DNA of 64,000 nt from contig NZ_CAKZJO010000086.1 of NCBI RefSeq assembly GCF_936943645.1, positions 62,001-126,000 on the forward strand. Direction: 5' to 3'. Of this stretch, positions 11,727 through 22,582 are shown one piece after another; position 1 is the first letter of the stretch; every line of letters begins with the position of its first letter. The notes under the pieces are model-generated. The model did not search any database and had not been told where the DNA came from. It saw only the letters and a program-made list of their open reading frames with translations. Source of the stretch: an uncultured Bradyrhizobium sp. Its GTDB lineage: Bacteria; Pseudomonadota; Alphaproteobacteria; Rhizobiales; Xanthobacteraceae. Both the position numbers and the translations under genes were made by a program.

Positions 11727-12362
11727 TCACCGCCGCTGCTCGCTTATGTTGCGCAAGAATGCCTCCACACTGGGCATGATATTGCCGACGATGATGTCGA
11801 CGCCTGCCGCAGTCGGATGAATGCCGTCGGCCTGGTTGAGCTTGGCGTCGGCGGCAACGCCCTCGAGGAAGAACGGATAGAGCGGCACGTCGAATTGTTT
11901 CGCCAGATCCGGATAAATCGAATTGAAGCGCGCGGCATAATCGGCGCCGTAATTCGGCGGCGCCACCATGCCACACAGCATCACCGCGATCTTGCGCGCC
12001 TTGAGCCGCTGGACGATGTCGCTGAGCGCGGCGCGCGCCAAATCGGGATCGATGCCGCGCAACGCATCGTTGGCGCCGAGCTCGACGATGACGCCCTCGG
12101 TTCCTTCAGGCACCGACCAGTCGAGCCGATCGCGCCCGCCGGAGGTGGTGTCGCCGGACACCCCGGCATTGATCATGTCGACCGCTATGCCTTTGGCCTG
12201 CAAGGACTTTTGAAGTTTTTGGGGAAACGCCTCCTGGGCCGGCAGGCCGAGACCTGCGCTCAAGGAATCGCCGAGAACGACGAGCTTGACCGGTTTTGTC
12301 GCCTCCGCCCAAGCCGGGTTCGCCATTGTCATGAAGACGAGCATCAACACGGCTATGTGCAT
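11727..12362 (-). CDS. Exported GDSL arylesterase (TesA-like)
   Basis: A periplasmic SGNH/GDSL hydrolase of the arylesterase / TesA type. The blocks are clear: VVLGDSLSAGLGLP with the nucleophile Ser, GVSGDTTSGG, GANDALRGI, and the Asp-His pair in QADGIHPTAAG. A signal peptide (MHIAVLMLVFMTMANPAWA) precedes the mature domain. I chose the ATG at 12362, which starts right at the signal peptide, giving 211 residues. An in-frame ATG at 12419 would add 19 residues and would overlap the start of the divergent ABC gene. Divergent pairing of this esterase with a LolD/FtsX-type exporter is a common proteobacterial arrangement (tesA-ybbA-ybbP). Confidence 0.9.
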   Translation of the reverse strand: MHIAVLMLVFMTMANPAWAEATKPVKLVVLGDSLSAGLGLPAQEAFPQKLQKSLQAKGIAVDMINAGVSGDTTSGGRDRLDWSVPEGTEGVIVELGANDALRGIDPDLARAALSDIVQRLKARKIAVMLCGMVAPPNYGADYAARFNSIYPDLAKQFDVPLYPFFLEGVAADAKLNQADGIHPTAAGVDIIVGNIMPSVEAFLRNISEQRR

Positions 12363-12417
12363 GAACAATCCGTAACGCCTCTCGACCGCGCTATCGGACT
12401 TGCCATATGACCGGACC

Positions 12418-13137
12418 ATGGACACTCGCATCGAACCCTCTTCGCTCGCCGCTACCGCGGACACCATCGCCATCTCCAGCGTCAATCTCTCTTTGGGCAC
12501 GGGCGCGGCACGCGTCCACATTCTCAAGGATATCAGCCTGCGGGTCGGGCGTAGCGAGACGATCGGCCTGATCGGCCCGTCAGGCTCGGGCAAATCCACG
12601 CTGCTGATGGTGATGGCGGGGCTGGAGCGTCCTGATAGCGGAGAGGTGGTGGTCAATGGCACCCCTTTCAATGCCCTCGACGAGGACGCGCTGGCGCGCT
12701 TCCGCGGCCGCCAGGTCGGCATCGTCTTCCAGTCCTTCCATCTGATCCCGACCATGACCGCGCTGGAGAACGTCGCGGTGCCGCTCGAGCTTGCCGGCAA
12801 CCCTGATGCTGCCCGGCGCGCGGCGCAGGAGCTGCAATCGGTCGGGCTCGGCGATCGCCTGCATCATTATCCGACGCAGCTCTCCGGCGGCGAGCAACAA
12901 CGCGTGGCGCTCGCCCGCGCACTGGCGCCCGATCCCGCCATCCTCGTCGCGGACGAGCCGACCGGCAATCTCGACGAAGCCACCGGACAACAGATCGTCG
13001 ATCTCCTGTTCAGCAAGCATGCCGAGCGCAGCATGACGCTGGTGCTGGTCACGCACGATTCCTCGCTCGCGCATCGCTGCGATCGGGTGATCCGCCTGCG
13101 TTCGGGCCGCATCGACACGCAGACCGCGCCGGCATGA
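12418..13137 (+). CDS. ABC transporter ATPase, YbbA/LolD type
   Basis: A 239-residue ATP-binding subunit of a MacB/LolD-type exporter. Walker A is GPSGSGKST at about residues 53-61, the signature is LSGGEQQRVALARAL at about 155-169, and Walker B ILVADEPTGNLD begins near 175. These sequences are characteristic of the LolD/YbbA branch. The ATG at 12418 is chosen over a TTG at 12400. The stop overlaps the start of the permease gene (ATGA at 13134-13137), so the two form one translationally coupled exporter. The substrate is unknown; pairing with a periplasmic esterase suggests lipid or acylated compounds, as inference. Confidence 0.93.
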   Translation: MDTRIEPSSLAATADTIAISSVNLSLGTGAARVHILKDISLRVGRSETIGLIGPSGSGKSTLLMVMAGLERPDSGEVVVNGTPFNALDEDALARFRGRQVGIVFQSFHLIPTMTALENVAVPLELAGNPDAARRAAQELQSVGLGDRLHHYPTQLSGGEQQRVALARALAPDPAILVADEPTGNLDEATGQQIVDLLFSKHAERSMTLVLVTHDSSLAHRCDRVIRLRSGRIDTQTAPA

Positions 13138-15704
13138 GCACCGCTGTCGAATCGTTCGCGAAGCCGAACGGAATCGCGCTGTCGCTGCGTTACGCGCTGC
13201 GCGAATTGCGCGGAGGCCTGCGCGGCTTCTACGTCTTCATCGCCTGCATCGCGCTCGGCGTGATGGCGATTGCCGGCGTCGGCTCGGTGTCGGCGAGCCT
13301 CTCCGACGGACTCGCCCGCGAGGGCCGCACGCTGCTCGGCGGCGACGTCTCCTTCGTGCTGTTCCAGCGCGAAGCAAAACCTGAAGAGGTCGCTTTCCTG
13401 CGCTCACGCGGCACGGTCTCGACCGCCGCGACTTTGCGCGGCATGGCGCGCGCGGCCGACGGCCAGCTCGCGCTGGTCGAGATGAAGGCGGTCGACGACA
13501 CCTATCCGATGCTGGGCCAGCTCACGCTGGCGCCGCAGCTTCCGATGTCCGATCTGCTCGCGGAGCGCGACGGCGCATTCGGCGCCGCGGCCGATCCGAC
13601 GCTGCTGGCGCGGCTGTCGCTGAAGACTGGCGACCGCGTCACCATCGGCTCGGCGACCTTCCAGATCCGCAGCACCGTCGAAGCCGAGCCGGACAAGCTC
13701 GCCGGCGGCATCGGCTTCGGCCCGCGTTTCCTGATCAGCGAGGCGGGCCTGCGCGCCACCGGCCTGATCCAGCCCGGCAGCCTGGTGCGCTGGGTCTATC
13801 GGGTGAAGCTGCCCAAGGCCGCCAACAGCGAGCGCGCCACCGAAGCCTTCATTGCCGATGCGCGCAGTGCCGCGCCGCAGGCGGGCTGGGAGATCCGCAG
13901 CCGCTCCAATGCGTCGCCGCAGCTCGAACGCAACATCAACCGCTTCACGCAATTCCTGACGCTGGTCGGCCTTGCCGCGCTGCTGGTCGGCGGCGTCGGC
14001 GTCGCCAATGCCGTGAAGAGCCATATCGACCGGCGGCTCGAAGTGATCGCGGCCCTCAAAGCCGTCGGCGCCACCGGGCGCGACGTGTTCGGGATTTATC
14101 TCGCGCAGGTTCTGCTGCTCGCGGGCATCGGCTCGATCATCGGCCTTGCGCTCGGCGCCGCCATGCCGTTCGCCATCGTCGGCCTGTTCGGCAAGCTGCT
14201 GCCGCTGCCGGTGGTGCCGGCCGTGCATGCCGACGAGCTCGCGCTGTCCTTCGTTTACGGCCTGCTGACTGCGCTCGCCTTCGGCCTGTGGCCGCTCGGA
14301 CGCGTGCACGACGTGCCGGTCGCCGCGCTGTTCCGCGACACGATCAGCTCGGAATGGCACCGGCCGCGCGCGGGCTATCTCGTGTTCATGGCCGTGGTGA
14401 TCGCGCTGCTGATCACTGTTGTGATCGGGCTCTCCTTCGACAAGCGCATCGCCGCGGTGTTCGTGGCTTCCTCCGTCGTCGTGTTCGCGCTGCTGCGCGG
14501 CATCGCCGCACTTCTGATGACCATCGCGCGGCGATTGCCGCGGACGCGGCTGCCGATGCTGCGGCTCGCGATCGCCAACATCCACCGGCCCGGCGCGCTG
14601 ACGCCCTCGGTCGTGCTGTCGCTGGGCCTCGGCCTCGCCGTGCTCGTCACCATCACCCAGATCGACGGCAATCTGCGCCGGCAGTTCCTGGCGGCGCTGC
14701 CGGATCGCGCGCCGTCGTTCTTCTTCATCGACATTCCGAGCGCGCAGGCCGCACCGTTCGACGCGTATCTCCGCAAGATCGCGCCCGGCGCGACGGTCGA
14801 GGACGTGCCGATGCTGCGCGGACGCATCGTCGCCGCGCGCGGCGTGCGCGCCGAGGAGCTCAAACCCACCACCGATTCCGAATGGGTGCTGCAGAGCGAC
14901 CGCGGCCTGACCTATACGGGCGAGCTGCCGAAAGGCTCAAAGGTGGTCGAGGGCGAATGGTGGAGCCCCGATTATTCCGGCCCGATCCTGGTCTCCATGG
15001 AAAAGAAGATCGCCGACGGATTGGGCCTCAAGCTCGGTGACGAGATCGTGGTCAACGTGCTCGGCCGCGACATTCCCGCCAAAATCGGCAATCTGCGCAC
15101 CATCGACTGGCAGGGGCTCGGCATCAACTTCGTCCTCGTGTTCTCGCCGAACGCCTTCAAGGGCGCGCCGCACACCCACATCGCGACGCTGACGGAGACC
15201 GGTGGAACCGCGACGGGTGACGGCAAGATCATCAAGCAGGTCGCCGACGCCTATCCGATGGTGACGAGCGTGCGCGTGCGCGAGGTGATGGAGACGGTCG
15301 GCTCTGTCGTGACCAATCTGGCGCTGGCGATCCGCGGTGCCAGCGCCGTGACCCTGATCTCGGCGATCCTGGTGCTGGGCGGGGCGCTTGCCGCCGGCCA
15401 TCGCCACCGGGTCTACGATGCGGTGATCCTGAAGACGCTGGGCGCGACGCGGCTGCGGCTGCTTGGCGCCTATGCCCTCGAATATCTCCTGATCGGGCTC
15501 GCGACCGCGGTATTCGGCGTTATCGCCGGCAGTATCGCGGCCTGGATGATCGTGACGCGGCTGATGACGCTGAGCTTCGTCTGGCAGGCCGGCAGCGCGG
15601 CCGGCGTCGTCGTCGCCGCGCTCGTCGTCACCGTCGGACTCGGGCTCGCGGGCACGCTGCTGGCATTGAACAAAAAGCCCGCCACGGTGTTGCGGAATTT
15701 GTGA
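13134..15704 (+). CDS. ABC transporter permease, YbbP/FtsX family
   Basis: An 856-residue permease with two FtsX-type halves. One transmembrane segment lies near residues 25-50 (FYVFIACIALGVMAIAGVGS), a large periplasmic domain follows, then clusters of membrane spans around 265-385 and 405-460. A second periplasmic domain precedes four C-terminal spans near 725-850. This duplicated layout is that of YbbP. The gene starts inside the stop of the ATPase gene. The strong Ala/Leu/Val bias and the second-half FtsX signature (AVILKTLGATRLRLLGAYALEYL) support the call. Nothing is truncated. Confidence 0.93.
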   Translation: MSTAVESFAKPNGIALSLRYALRELRGGLRGFYVFIACIALGVMAIAGVGSVSASLSDGLAREGRTLLGGDVSFVLFQREAKPEEVAFLRSRGTVSTAATLRGMARAADGQLALVEMKAVDDTYPMLGQLTLAPQLPMSDLLAERDGAFGAAADPTLLARLSLKTGDRVTIGSATFQIRSTVEAEPDKLAGGIGFGPRFLISEAGLRATGLIQPGSLVRWVYRVKLPKAANSERATEAFIADARSAAPQAGWEIRSRSNASPQLERNINRFTQFLTLVGLAALLVGGVGVANAVKSHIDRRLEVIAALKAVGATGRDVFGIYLAQVLLLAGIGSIIGLALGAAMPFAIVGLFGKLLPLPVVPAVHADELALSFVYGLLTALAFGLWPLGRVHDVPVAALFRDTISSEWHRPRAGYLVFMAVVIALLITVVIGLSFDKRIAAVFVASSVVVFALLRGIAALLMTIARRLPRTRLPMLRLAIANIHRPGALTPSVVLSLGLGLAVLVTITQIDGNLRRQFLAALPDRAPSFFFIDIPSAQAAPFDAYLRKIAPGATVEDVPMLRGRIVAARGVRAEELKPTTDSEWVLQSDRGLTYTGELPKGSKVVEGEWWSPDYSGPILVSMEKKIADGLGLKLGDEIVVNVLGRDIPAKIGNLRTIDWQGLGINFVLVFSPNAFKGAPHTHIATLTETGGTATGDGKIIKQVADAYPMVTSVRVREVMETVGSVVTNLALAIRGASAVTLISAILVLGGALAAGHRHRVYDAVILKTLGATRLRLLGAYALEYLLIGLATAVFGVIAGSIAAWMIVTRLMTLSFVWQAGSAAGVVVAALVVTVGLGLAGTLLALNKKPATVLRNL

Positions 15705-15985
15705 CAAAATGTAGCGGATGGCCGCTCGGATGCGGAATCGCACGATTCCTGCGATTAACCACGACTGCTCGTCAGGTTCGCGTCAGGATTGCCGCCAAGG
15801 GCGACATTCAGCCGCGCGTGGAAGGTTGCAGCGAATGTGTTAGTTTCCCACATATCGAATGGGTTCGGAGCCCCGATTGTTAGCCAAAATTTAGTCGGCT
15901 GGCATTGGTATCCGAGATAGAATTAGACGAACCGGCGGCATGGCGACCCTCATGCCGGACCGGACCAACCAACGGGAATTCGACC

Positions 15986-16777
15986 ATGTCGGACCTAGAC
16001 CGTAACTACGCTTCTCCTTTCGGCAGGGCCGCCGGGCGTGTTGACGCCGCGACGGTCGATGCCGGCCTGCGCGCTTACATGCTGCGCATCTACAACTACA
16101 TGAGCATTGGCCTCGCCATCACCGGCCTTGCCGCGCTCGGCGTCTACATGGCTGCCGTGACCGACGTCCCGACCGCGGACGCCGTCCGCGTCGGCAAGAT
16201 GTTCCTGACGCCGTTCGGCTACGCGATGTTCGTCAGCCCCCTGAAGTGGCTGTTCATGCTCGCGCCGCTCGCCATGGTGTTCGTGATCTCGGCGGGCATC
16301 AACCGTCTGGCTCCCTCGACCGCCCAGATCCTGTTCTGGGTGTTCTCGGCGCTGATGGGCATCTCGCTCTCGTCGATCTTCCTGGTGTTCACGCACACCT
16401 CGATCGTGCGGGTGTTCTTCATCACCGCGGCGACCTTCGGTGCGCTCAGCCTCTACGGCTACACCACCAAGCGTGACCTGACCGGGATGGGCTCGTTCCT
16501 GTTCATGGGCCTGATCGGCATCATCATCGCGAGCCTGGTGAACCTGTTCCTGGCCTCTTCGATGCTGCAGTTCATCGTGTCGGTGGTCGGCGTGCTGGTG
16601 TTCGCGGGCCTCACCGCCTGGGATACCCAGCGGCTGAAGAACGACTACATCTACGGCTACGCCTCGGCCGGCGGTGACATCGCAGAGCGTGCGGCCATCA
16701 CCGGCGCGCTGTCGCTGTACCTGAACTTCATCAACCTGTTCACGCTGCTGCTGCAGCTCCTCGGCCAGCGCGACTAA
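15986..16777 (+). CDS. Bax inhibitor-1 / YccA family membrane protein
   Basis: A 263-residue polytopic inner-membrane protein with about seven transmembrane segments. The family pattern is clear: an N-terminal hydrophilic stretch (MSDLDRNYASPFGRAAGRVDAATVDAGLR), then spans from YMSIGLAITGLAALGVYM onward. The BI-1 hallmark GLTAWDTQRLKNDY near residue 210 is followed by GALSLYLNFINLFTLLLQLLG. The ATG at 15986 has GGGAA upstream; a TTG start at 15905 would add 27 residues unlike the family. Members are linked to ion or pH-dependent leak and FtsH interaction in other bacteria. A strong terminator follows. Confidence 0.93.
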   Translation: MSDLDRNYASPFGRAAGRVDAATVDAGLRAYMLRIYNYMSIGLAITGLAALGVYMAAVTDVPTADAVRVGKMFLTPFGYAMFVSPLKWLFMLAPLAMVFVISAGINRLAPSTAQILFWVFSALMGISLSSIFLVFTHTSIVRVFFITAATFGALSLYGYTTKRDLTGMGSFLFMGLIGIIIASLVNLFLASSMLQFIVSVVGVLVFAGLTAWDTQRLKNDYIYGYASAGGDIAERAAITGALSLYLNFINLFTLLLQLLGQRD

Positions 16778-16803
16778 GCGACGGACCAGAGAGAACGGAC
16801 ACG

Positions 16804-16832
16804 AACCCCGGCCGAGAGGCCGGGGTTTTTGT
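16804..16832 (+). terminator. Intrinsic terminator of the BI-1 gene
   Basis: A perfect 10-bp stem (AACCCCGGCC at 16804-16813, GGCCGGGGTT at 16818-16827) with a GAGA tetraloop, followed by a run of T. It lies 27 bases after the BI-1 stop. Confidence 0.93.
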
Positions 16833-16852
16833 TTGGGGCCGCGGCTTCTCCG

Positions 16853-16930
16853 CGTCATTGCGAGGAGCTCTTGCGACGAAGTCCCTCCGCGGATGCATTT
16901 CTGGATTGCTTCGCTTCGCTCGCAATGACG
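16853..16930. repeat. Interspersed palindrome, CGTCATTGCGAG class
   Basis: CGTCATTGCGAG at 16853-16864 and its exact reverse complement CTCGCAATGACG at 16919-16930 bracket a GC-rich core. The motif is a common extragenic repeat in Bradyrhizobium and relatives. It fills the gap between the BI-1 terminator and the acetyltransferase gene. Confidence 0.75.
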
Positions 16931-16987
16931 GGGGTTGAGGCAGCCCAGACCCTTCCAGCCGCTGCGGGAAGCCTTTAGGCTGATGCC

Positions 16988-17518
16988 ATGACCGCACCCG
17001 ACATCAGGCCCACGCTTGAGGCCGACCTTCCCGCCATCACCGCCATCTACCAGCAGGCCGTCCGCGAGGGCACCGCGACGTTCGAGCTGGAGCCGCCTGA
17101 CCTTGCCGAGATGACGCGCCGCTATCGCGCGCTGGTCGACGGCGGCTATCCCTATTTCGTCGCCATCCTCGACGGACGCGTGGCCGGCTATGCCTATGCC
17201 GGCGCCTACCGGCCGCGGCCGGCCTATCGCTTCACGGTCGAGAACTCGATCTATCTCGATCCCTCGTTCCACCGCCGCGGCATCGGCTCAAGGCTGCTGG
17301 AGCGGCTGGTCACCGAATGCGAGGCGCGCGGCTTCCGCCAGATGATCGCGGTGATCGGCGATTCCGCCAATGCCGGCTCGATCGGCGTGCACACCAGGGG
17401 CGGATTCAAGATGATCGGCACGCATCCCAATGTCGGGCTGAAATTCGGCCGCTGGCTCGACACGGTGATGATGCAGCGCGAGCTCGGTGAGGGCGGGAAG
17501 AGCGTTCCGACAAAGTAG
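16988..17518 (+). CDS. GNAT acetyltransferase, phosphinothricin-type
   Basis: A 176-residue GNAT-fold N-acetyltransferase close to the Pat/Bar (L-amino acid/phosphinothricin) subgroup. Visible features are the N-terminal ITAIYQQAVREGTATFELEPP, the conserved AGYAYAGAYRPRPAYRFTVENSIY strand region, and the acetyl-CoA loop HRRGIGSRLLERLV near residues 97-110. IGVHTRGGFKMIGTHPNVGLKFGRWLDTV follows. The ATG at 16988 is clear. The natural substrate may be methionine sulfone/sulfoximine or another amine; the sequence does not decide. No operon partner: terminators or repeats lie on both sides. Confidence 0.9.
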   Translation: MTAPDIRPTLEADLPAITAIYQQAVREGTATFELEPPDLAEMTRRYRALVDGGYPYFVAILDGRVAGYAYAGAYRPRPAYRFTVENSIYLDPSFHRRGIGSRLLERLVTECEARGFRQMIAVIGDSANAGSIGVHTRGGFKMIGTHPNVGLKFGRWLDTVMMQRELGEGGKSVPTK

Positions 17519-17522
17519 ATCG

Positions 17523-17616
17523 CGTAGGGTGGGCAAAGCGTAGCGTGCCCACGGTCTGAAGCGATGGAGAGAGGACGTGGGCACGGCGCTTCGCGCCTTT
17601 GTTTGCCCACCCTACG
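17523..17616. repeat. Interspersed palindrome, GGGTGGGCAAAG class
   Basis: CGTAGGGTGGGCAAAG at 17523 and its inverted counterpart TTTGCCCACCCTACG ending at 17616 bracket an inner pair (GTGCCCACG, CGTGGGCAC). A second copy lies at 58641-58760. It separates the convergent acetyltransferase and DUF2794 genes. Confidence 0.8.
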
Positions 17617-17631
17617 GCACCCTGCGTGCGG

Positions 17632-18003
17632 CTACACCACCGCCAGTTTCCGATCGATCACCAGCAGCACGCGCTCGAGCTCGTGGCCGCGGCGCAGGAT
17701 CAGGCCCGTCGCCGAGATCACGCTGTACATGCCTTGCTTGCGCGCCAGGCGCGGATCCTTCTCGATGCGATAGATCGGCACTTCCGAGGCGCGGCGGTAG
17801 ACCGAGAACACAGCGCGGTCCTTCAGGAAGTCGATGGCGTAGTCGCGCCATTCGCCGTCGGCGACCATACGGCCGTAGAGATTGAGAATACGGTGCAGCT
17901 CGAGCCGGTTGAACGTCACCCTGCTCTGTTGCGCATTCGCAGCGGCGGGGCGCGCCGCCGCGTGCTGCTCGCTGGGATCGGCATCCTCCGACATCAGACT
18001 CAT
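17632..18003 (-). CDS. DUF2794 family protein
   Basis: A 123-residue protein of the DUF2794 family, conserved in alphaproteobacteria and without assigned function. The conserved body runs VTFNRLELHRILNLYGRMVADGEWRDY to SATGLILRRGHELERVLLVIDRKL. The start is placed at the ATG at 18003 because AGGAGG lies six bases upstream; the in-frame ATG at 18018 has no such site and would put that Shine-Dalgarno inside the gene. There is no signal peptide or membrane segment. Confidence 0.85.
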   Translation of the reverse strand: MSLMSEDADPSEQHAAARPAAANAQQSRVTFNRLELHRILNLYGRMVADGEWRDYAIDFLKDRAVFSVYRRASEVPIYRIEKDPRLARKQGMYSVISATGLILRRGHELERVLLVIDRKLAVV

Positions 18004-18276
18004 GGAGAGCCTCCTCATCGCACGTCATCGCGTCACCTGACCCCGACCGCCGAACCGTCCCGGAACCGGGGGATCATGACAGTGGCATGATTGCGCCAAC
18101 CGTTCTCCGCCGCAAGGCTCTTGATGGAACTCGGCACTGCGCCGTGTTCAACCCATCGAATCGGGCGCGGCTCATTGCACACGCAAAGGTGGAACTCTGT
18201 CGCGGCAAACCGTCACGGGATCGTTAGAAGGAATCATAGTCTCGCCGCTTTTCCGCCTAGCGACTGCCGCCCTGCA

Positions 18277-18408
18277 TTGCGAAAAGATTCGTGTGCGTTG
18301 ACCCGGTCCTTTCGGTTCCGGATTCCTCAGCCCCCAGCCCCCCGGGGTCGAACAGGATCGGGTCTGTACGCGCGACAAGGAGGGCCAACGCAAGTTGGTC
18401 CTTTTTTG
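18277..18408 (+). ncRNA. Candidate structured small RNA
   Basis: Both flanking genes read on the minus strand, yet a strong plus-strand intrinsic terminator sits here: a 9-bp stem (18382-18390 with 18395-18403, one G-U) closing a GCAA tetraloop, followed by six T. Upstream, an 11-bp helix is possible between GACCCGGTCCT near 18300-18310 and AGGATCGGGTC near 18353-18363 with one G-U pair. An outer helix TCGTGTG/CGCGCGA adds G-U pairs, and a CCCCGGGG core lies inside. No start codon with a ribosome site is present. The 5' end is a guess. The elongated hairpin with a large internal loop recalls 6S-like RNAs, but I cannot assign a family. Confidence 0.5.
18382..18408 (+). terminator. Orphan plus-strand terminator
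   Basis: Stem AGGGCCAAC with GTTGGTCCT, loop GCAA, then a T6 run. No plus-strand coding gene lies upstream within 860 bases, so it implies an unannotated transcript. Confidence 0.85.
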
Positions 18409-18471
18409 TTTGTGTCGGGATGTTTCCGGCGCAACGGACGGTCTCTCAACCACATCAGTGCGCACACTTTC

Positions 18472-18581
18472 TCCCCTCATCCTGAGGGACGCTCTTGCGC
18501 GTCTCGAAGGATCGAGGCCCGAGCTGCATGAGCGTGCCTTCACGGCTCGCGAGGCGCGCAAGGGCGCGCTCCTCACCAAGA
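18472..18581. repeat. Interspersed palindrome, CCTCATCCTGAGG class
   Basis: CCTCATCCTGAGG followed by GCTCTTGCGCGTCTCGAAGGATCGAGG and an inverted GAGGCGCGCAAGGGCGCGCTCCTC segment. This is a familiar extragenic repeat of Bradyrhizobium-like genomes. It lies between the small RNA candidate and the end of the DUF1223 gene. Confidence 0.65.
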
Positions 18582-18615
18582 GGATTGAGAACGTTGCGTG
18601 AGAGCGAGATTCGAA

Positions 18616-19392
18616 TCAGTGCAGCGACGTGTAGGCAGCACCGAGCATCGGGCCCGGTCGTTCGCGGCTGCCGTCCTGGACATAGACCACCGCACCGTCG
18701 ACACCGTCGCGCGTCAGGTTCTCGATCGGCACCGTCCAGCTTTCCGGACGTCCGGTCCAGTCACCGACCTTGAGCAGATTGCGCACCACGTTGTGATAGG
18801 TGACCTGCTGTCCGCGATTCTCGCCGCGCGTGATTGCGATCGGGACCGACTTGGCGATCGAGCAGATCCAGACCTCGCCATGCGAGACGGCCGGCTCCTT
18901 GCTTGCGGCGACCGACACGTTGATCTGCTTGCCGGCGAGCGACATCGTCACCGGCACGCTCATCACAACCCCGCCCTGGTCGGTCTTGCCGATCGCGCTC
19001 TCGATGCCGGCACGATCGCTGCCGATGACATGGGTGGAGCCGTTGACCACGACCTGCGGCGTGTAGACCTCACGGTCGCCGCGCATGCGCGAATAAGCGC
19101 GCTGCCGTGCAGAGAAACGCGAATCCGCCAGCGTGTCCTTCCAGCCGAGATAGTCCCAATAATCGATCGGCATGCTCAGCGCGATGACCGAGGGATCCTT
19201 GGAGAGGTCGCCGATGATCTTGTCGGCGGGCGGACAGGAGGAGCAGCCTTGCGAGGTGAACAGTTCGACAACGGCGCGGGGATCAGCCTCGGCAGGACGA
19301 ATGACGGCGACGATCGCACAGATGCCGAGAGCGCCCGACCAGAGAGCACTGGACCAACGTGAAACCAGATGGGAAGCCGTCATTGTTGTCAT
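18616..19392 (-). CDS. Exported DUF1223 thioredoxin-like protein
   Basis: A 258-residue DUF1223 protein. An N-terminal signal segment (WSSALWSGALGICAIVAVIRPAEA) is followed by the domain start PRAVVELFTSQGCSSCPPADKII, which has a thioredoxin-like CxxC (CSSC) near residues 50-53. Conserved YWDYLGWKDTLADSRFSARQRAY and VYTPQVVVNG follow. The protein is expected in the periplasm; redox function is suggested by the CxxC but not established for the family. The ATG at 19392 is followed by another at 19383, and either could be used. No operon partners. Confidence 0.87.
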   Translation of the reverse strand: MTTMTASHLVSRWSSALWSGALGICAIVAVIRPAEADPRAVVELFTSQGCSSCPPADKIIGDLSKDPSVIALSMPIDYWDYLGWKDTLADSRFSARQRAYSRMRGDREVYTPQVVVNGSTHVIGSDRAGIESAIGKTDQGGVVMSVPVTMSLAGKQINVSVAASKEPAVSHGEVWICSIAKSVPIAITRGENRGQQVTYHNVVRNLLKVGDWTGRPESWTVPIENLTRDGVDGAVVYVQDGSRERPGPMLGAAYTSLH

Positions 19393-19542
19393 CTCGAACG
19401 CCGCACACCATTGCTCGTGGGAAGGGGATCTTATCGCCGGATGGTCACCGTAGTCTTACGGGGCATACTCCACCGTCCAGGCGAACCATCCAAAGGGACG
19501 TCTTTCGCCGGGCGAGCCCATCTAGAACATGCCACAAACGCA

Positions 19543-19572
19543 CGAAGGCGGCCTTGTGATAGGCCGCCTTCG
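19543..19572. terminator. Terminator hairpin downstream of acnA
   Basis: A perfect 12-bp stem (CGAAGGCGGCCT at 19543-19554, AGGCCGCCTTCG at 19561-19572) with a 6-base loop. It lies 50 bases beyond the acnA stop on the minus strand. T-rich bases flank both sides only moderately. It also separates acnA from the DUF1223 promoter area. Confidence 0.7.
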
Positions 19573-19621
19573 TTTAACCTTCTACTCACGTCGCGGTGAG
19601 CCACCGTTCACAAATTCGCGC

Positions 19622-22342
<2,721 letters not shown>

Positions 22343-22365
22343 GTAGGAAATCCCAATTGTTAGTT

Positions 22366-22381
22366 ATACCCGGCAGGGTAT
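22366..22381. promoter_or_regulatory. Palindrome upstream of acnA start
   Basis: ATACCC-GGCA-GGGTAT, a perfect 6-bp inverted repeat, 24 bases upstream of the acnA ATG. It would be in the 5' untranslated RNA or at the promoter. It could be an operator or a leader hairpin; no known consensus is matched. Confidence 0.4.
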
Positions 22382-22456
22382 CTTAACACCGTCAGCGTAT
22401 CAGGCTGGGCTGCTTGCAGGGGCAGGTTGAGTTGCTGCATCAAGTAGTTCCGGGCT

Positions 22457-22473
22457 TATAGAAGCTTTCTAAC
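22457..22473. promoter_or_regulatory. Candidate Irr iron control element (ICE)
   Basis: TATAGAA-GCT-TTCTAAC matches 12 of the 14 fixed positions of the Bradyrhizobium ICE consensus TTTAGAANNNTTCTAAA bound by the Fur-family regulator Irr. It lies about 115 bases upstream of acnA and 110 upstream of ccmA, and overlaps a possible minus-strand -10 (TATAAG). Irr control of iron-using enzymes is established in Bradyrhizobium; assignment to acnA rather than ccmA is inference from gene function. Confidence 0.6.
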
Positions 22474-22582
22474 CGCGCCGCCACAGCCACAATCGTGCCG
22501 CAGCAACCGCGAGCCAAAAATTCCCATGCGCTACCCCAAGTTTTCCTGAGGCCTAGTTTTGAGTGACCTGAAACGAGGCGAG

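Larger units (their letters stand above)
18004..18615. other. Long intergenic region with RNA candidate and repeat
   Basis: About 610 bases between two minus-strand genes. 18019-18276 shows nothing recognisable. 18277-18408 holds a structured RNA candidate with a plus-strand terminator, and 18472-18581 a palindromic repeat. Open frames on the plus strand here have no family resemblance or ribosome sites and are not called as genes. Confidence 0.7.

Noticed and set aside
18080..18096. TGGCATGATTGCGCC as a sigma-54 promoter
   Set aside because: The -12 GC is at the wrong distance from the -24 GG.
18277..18408. Assignment of the RNA candidate as SRP RNA or tmRNA
   Set aside because: The SRP GGAAGG/AGCAGCC loop motif and the tmRNA acceptor and T-loop features are absent. 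6S RNA is possible by shape only, so no symbol is given.
18091..18531. Plus-strand open frames in the 18 kb intergenic region
   Set aside because: They run through a terminator and a palindromic repeat, lack ribosome sites and resemble no family. The RNA interpretation is better.
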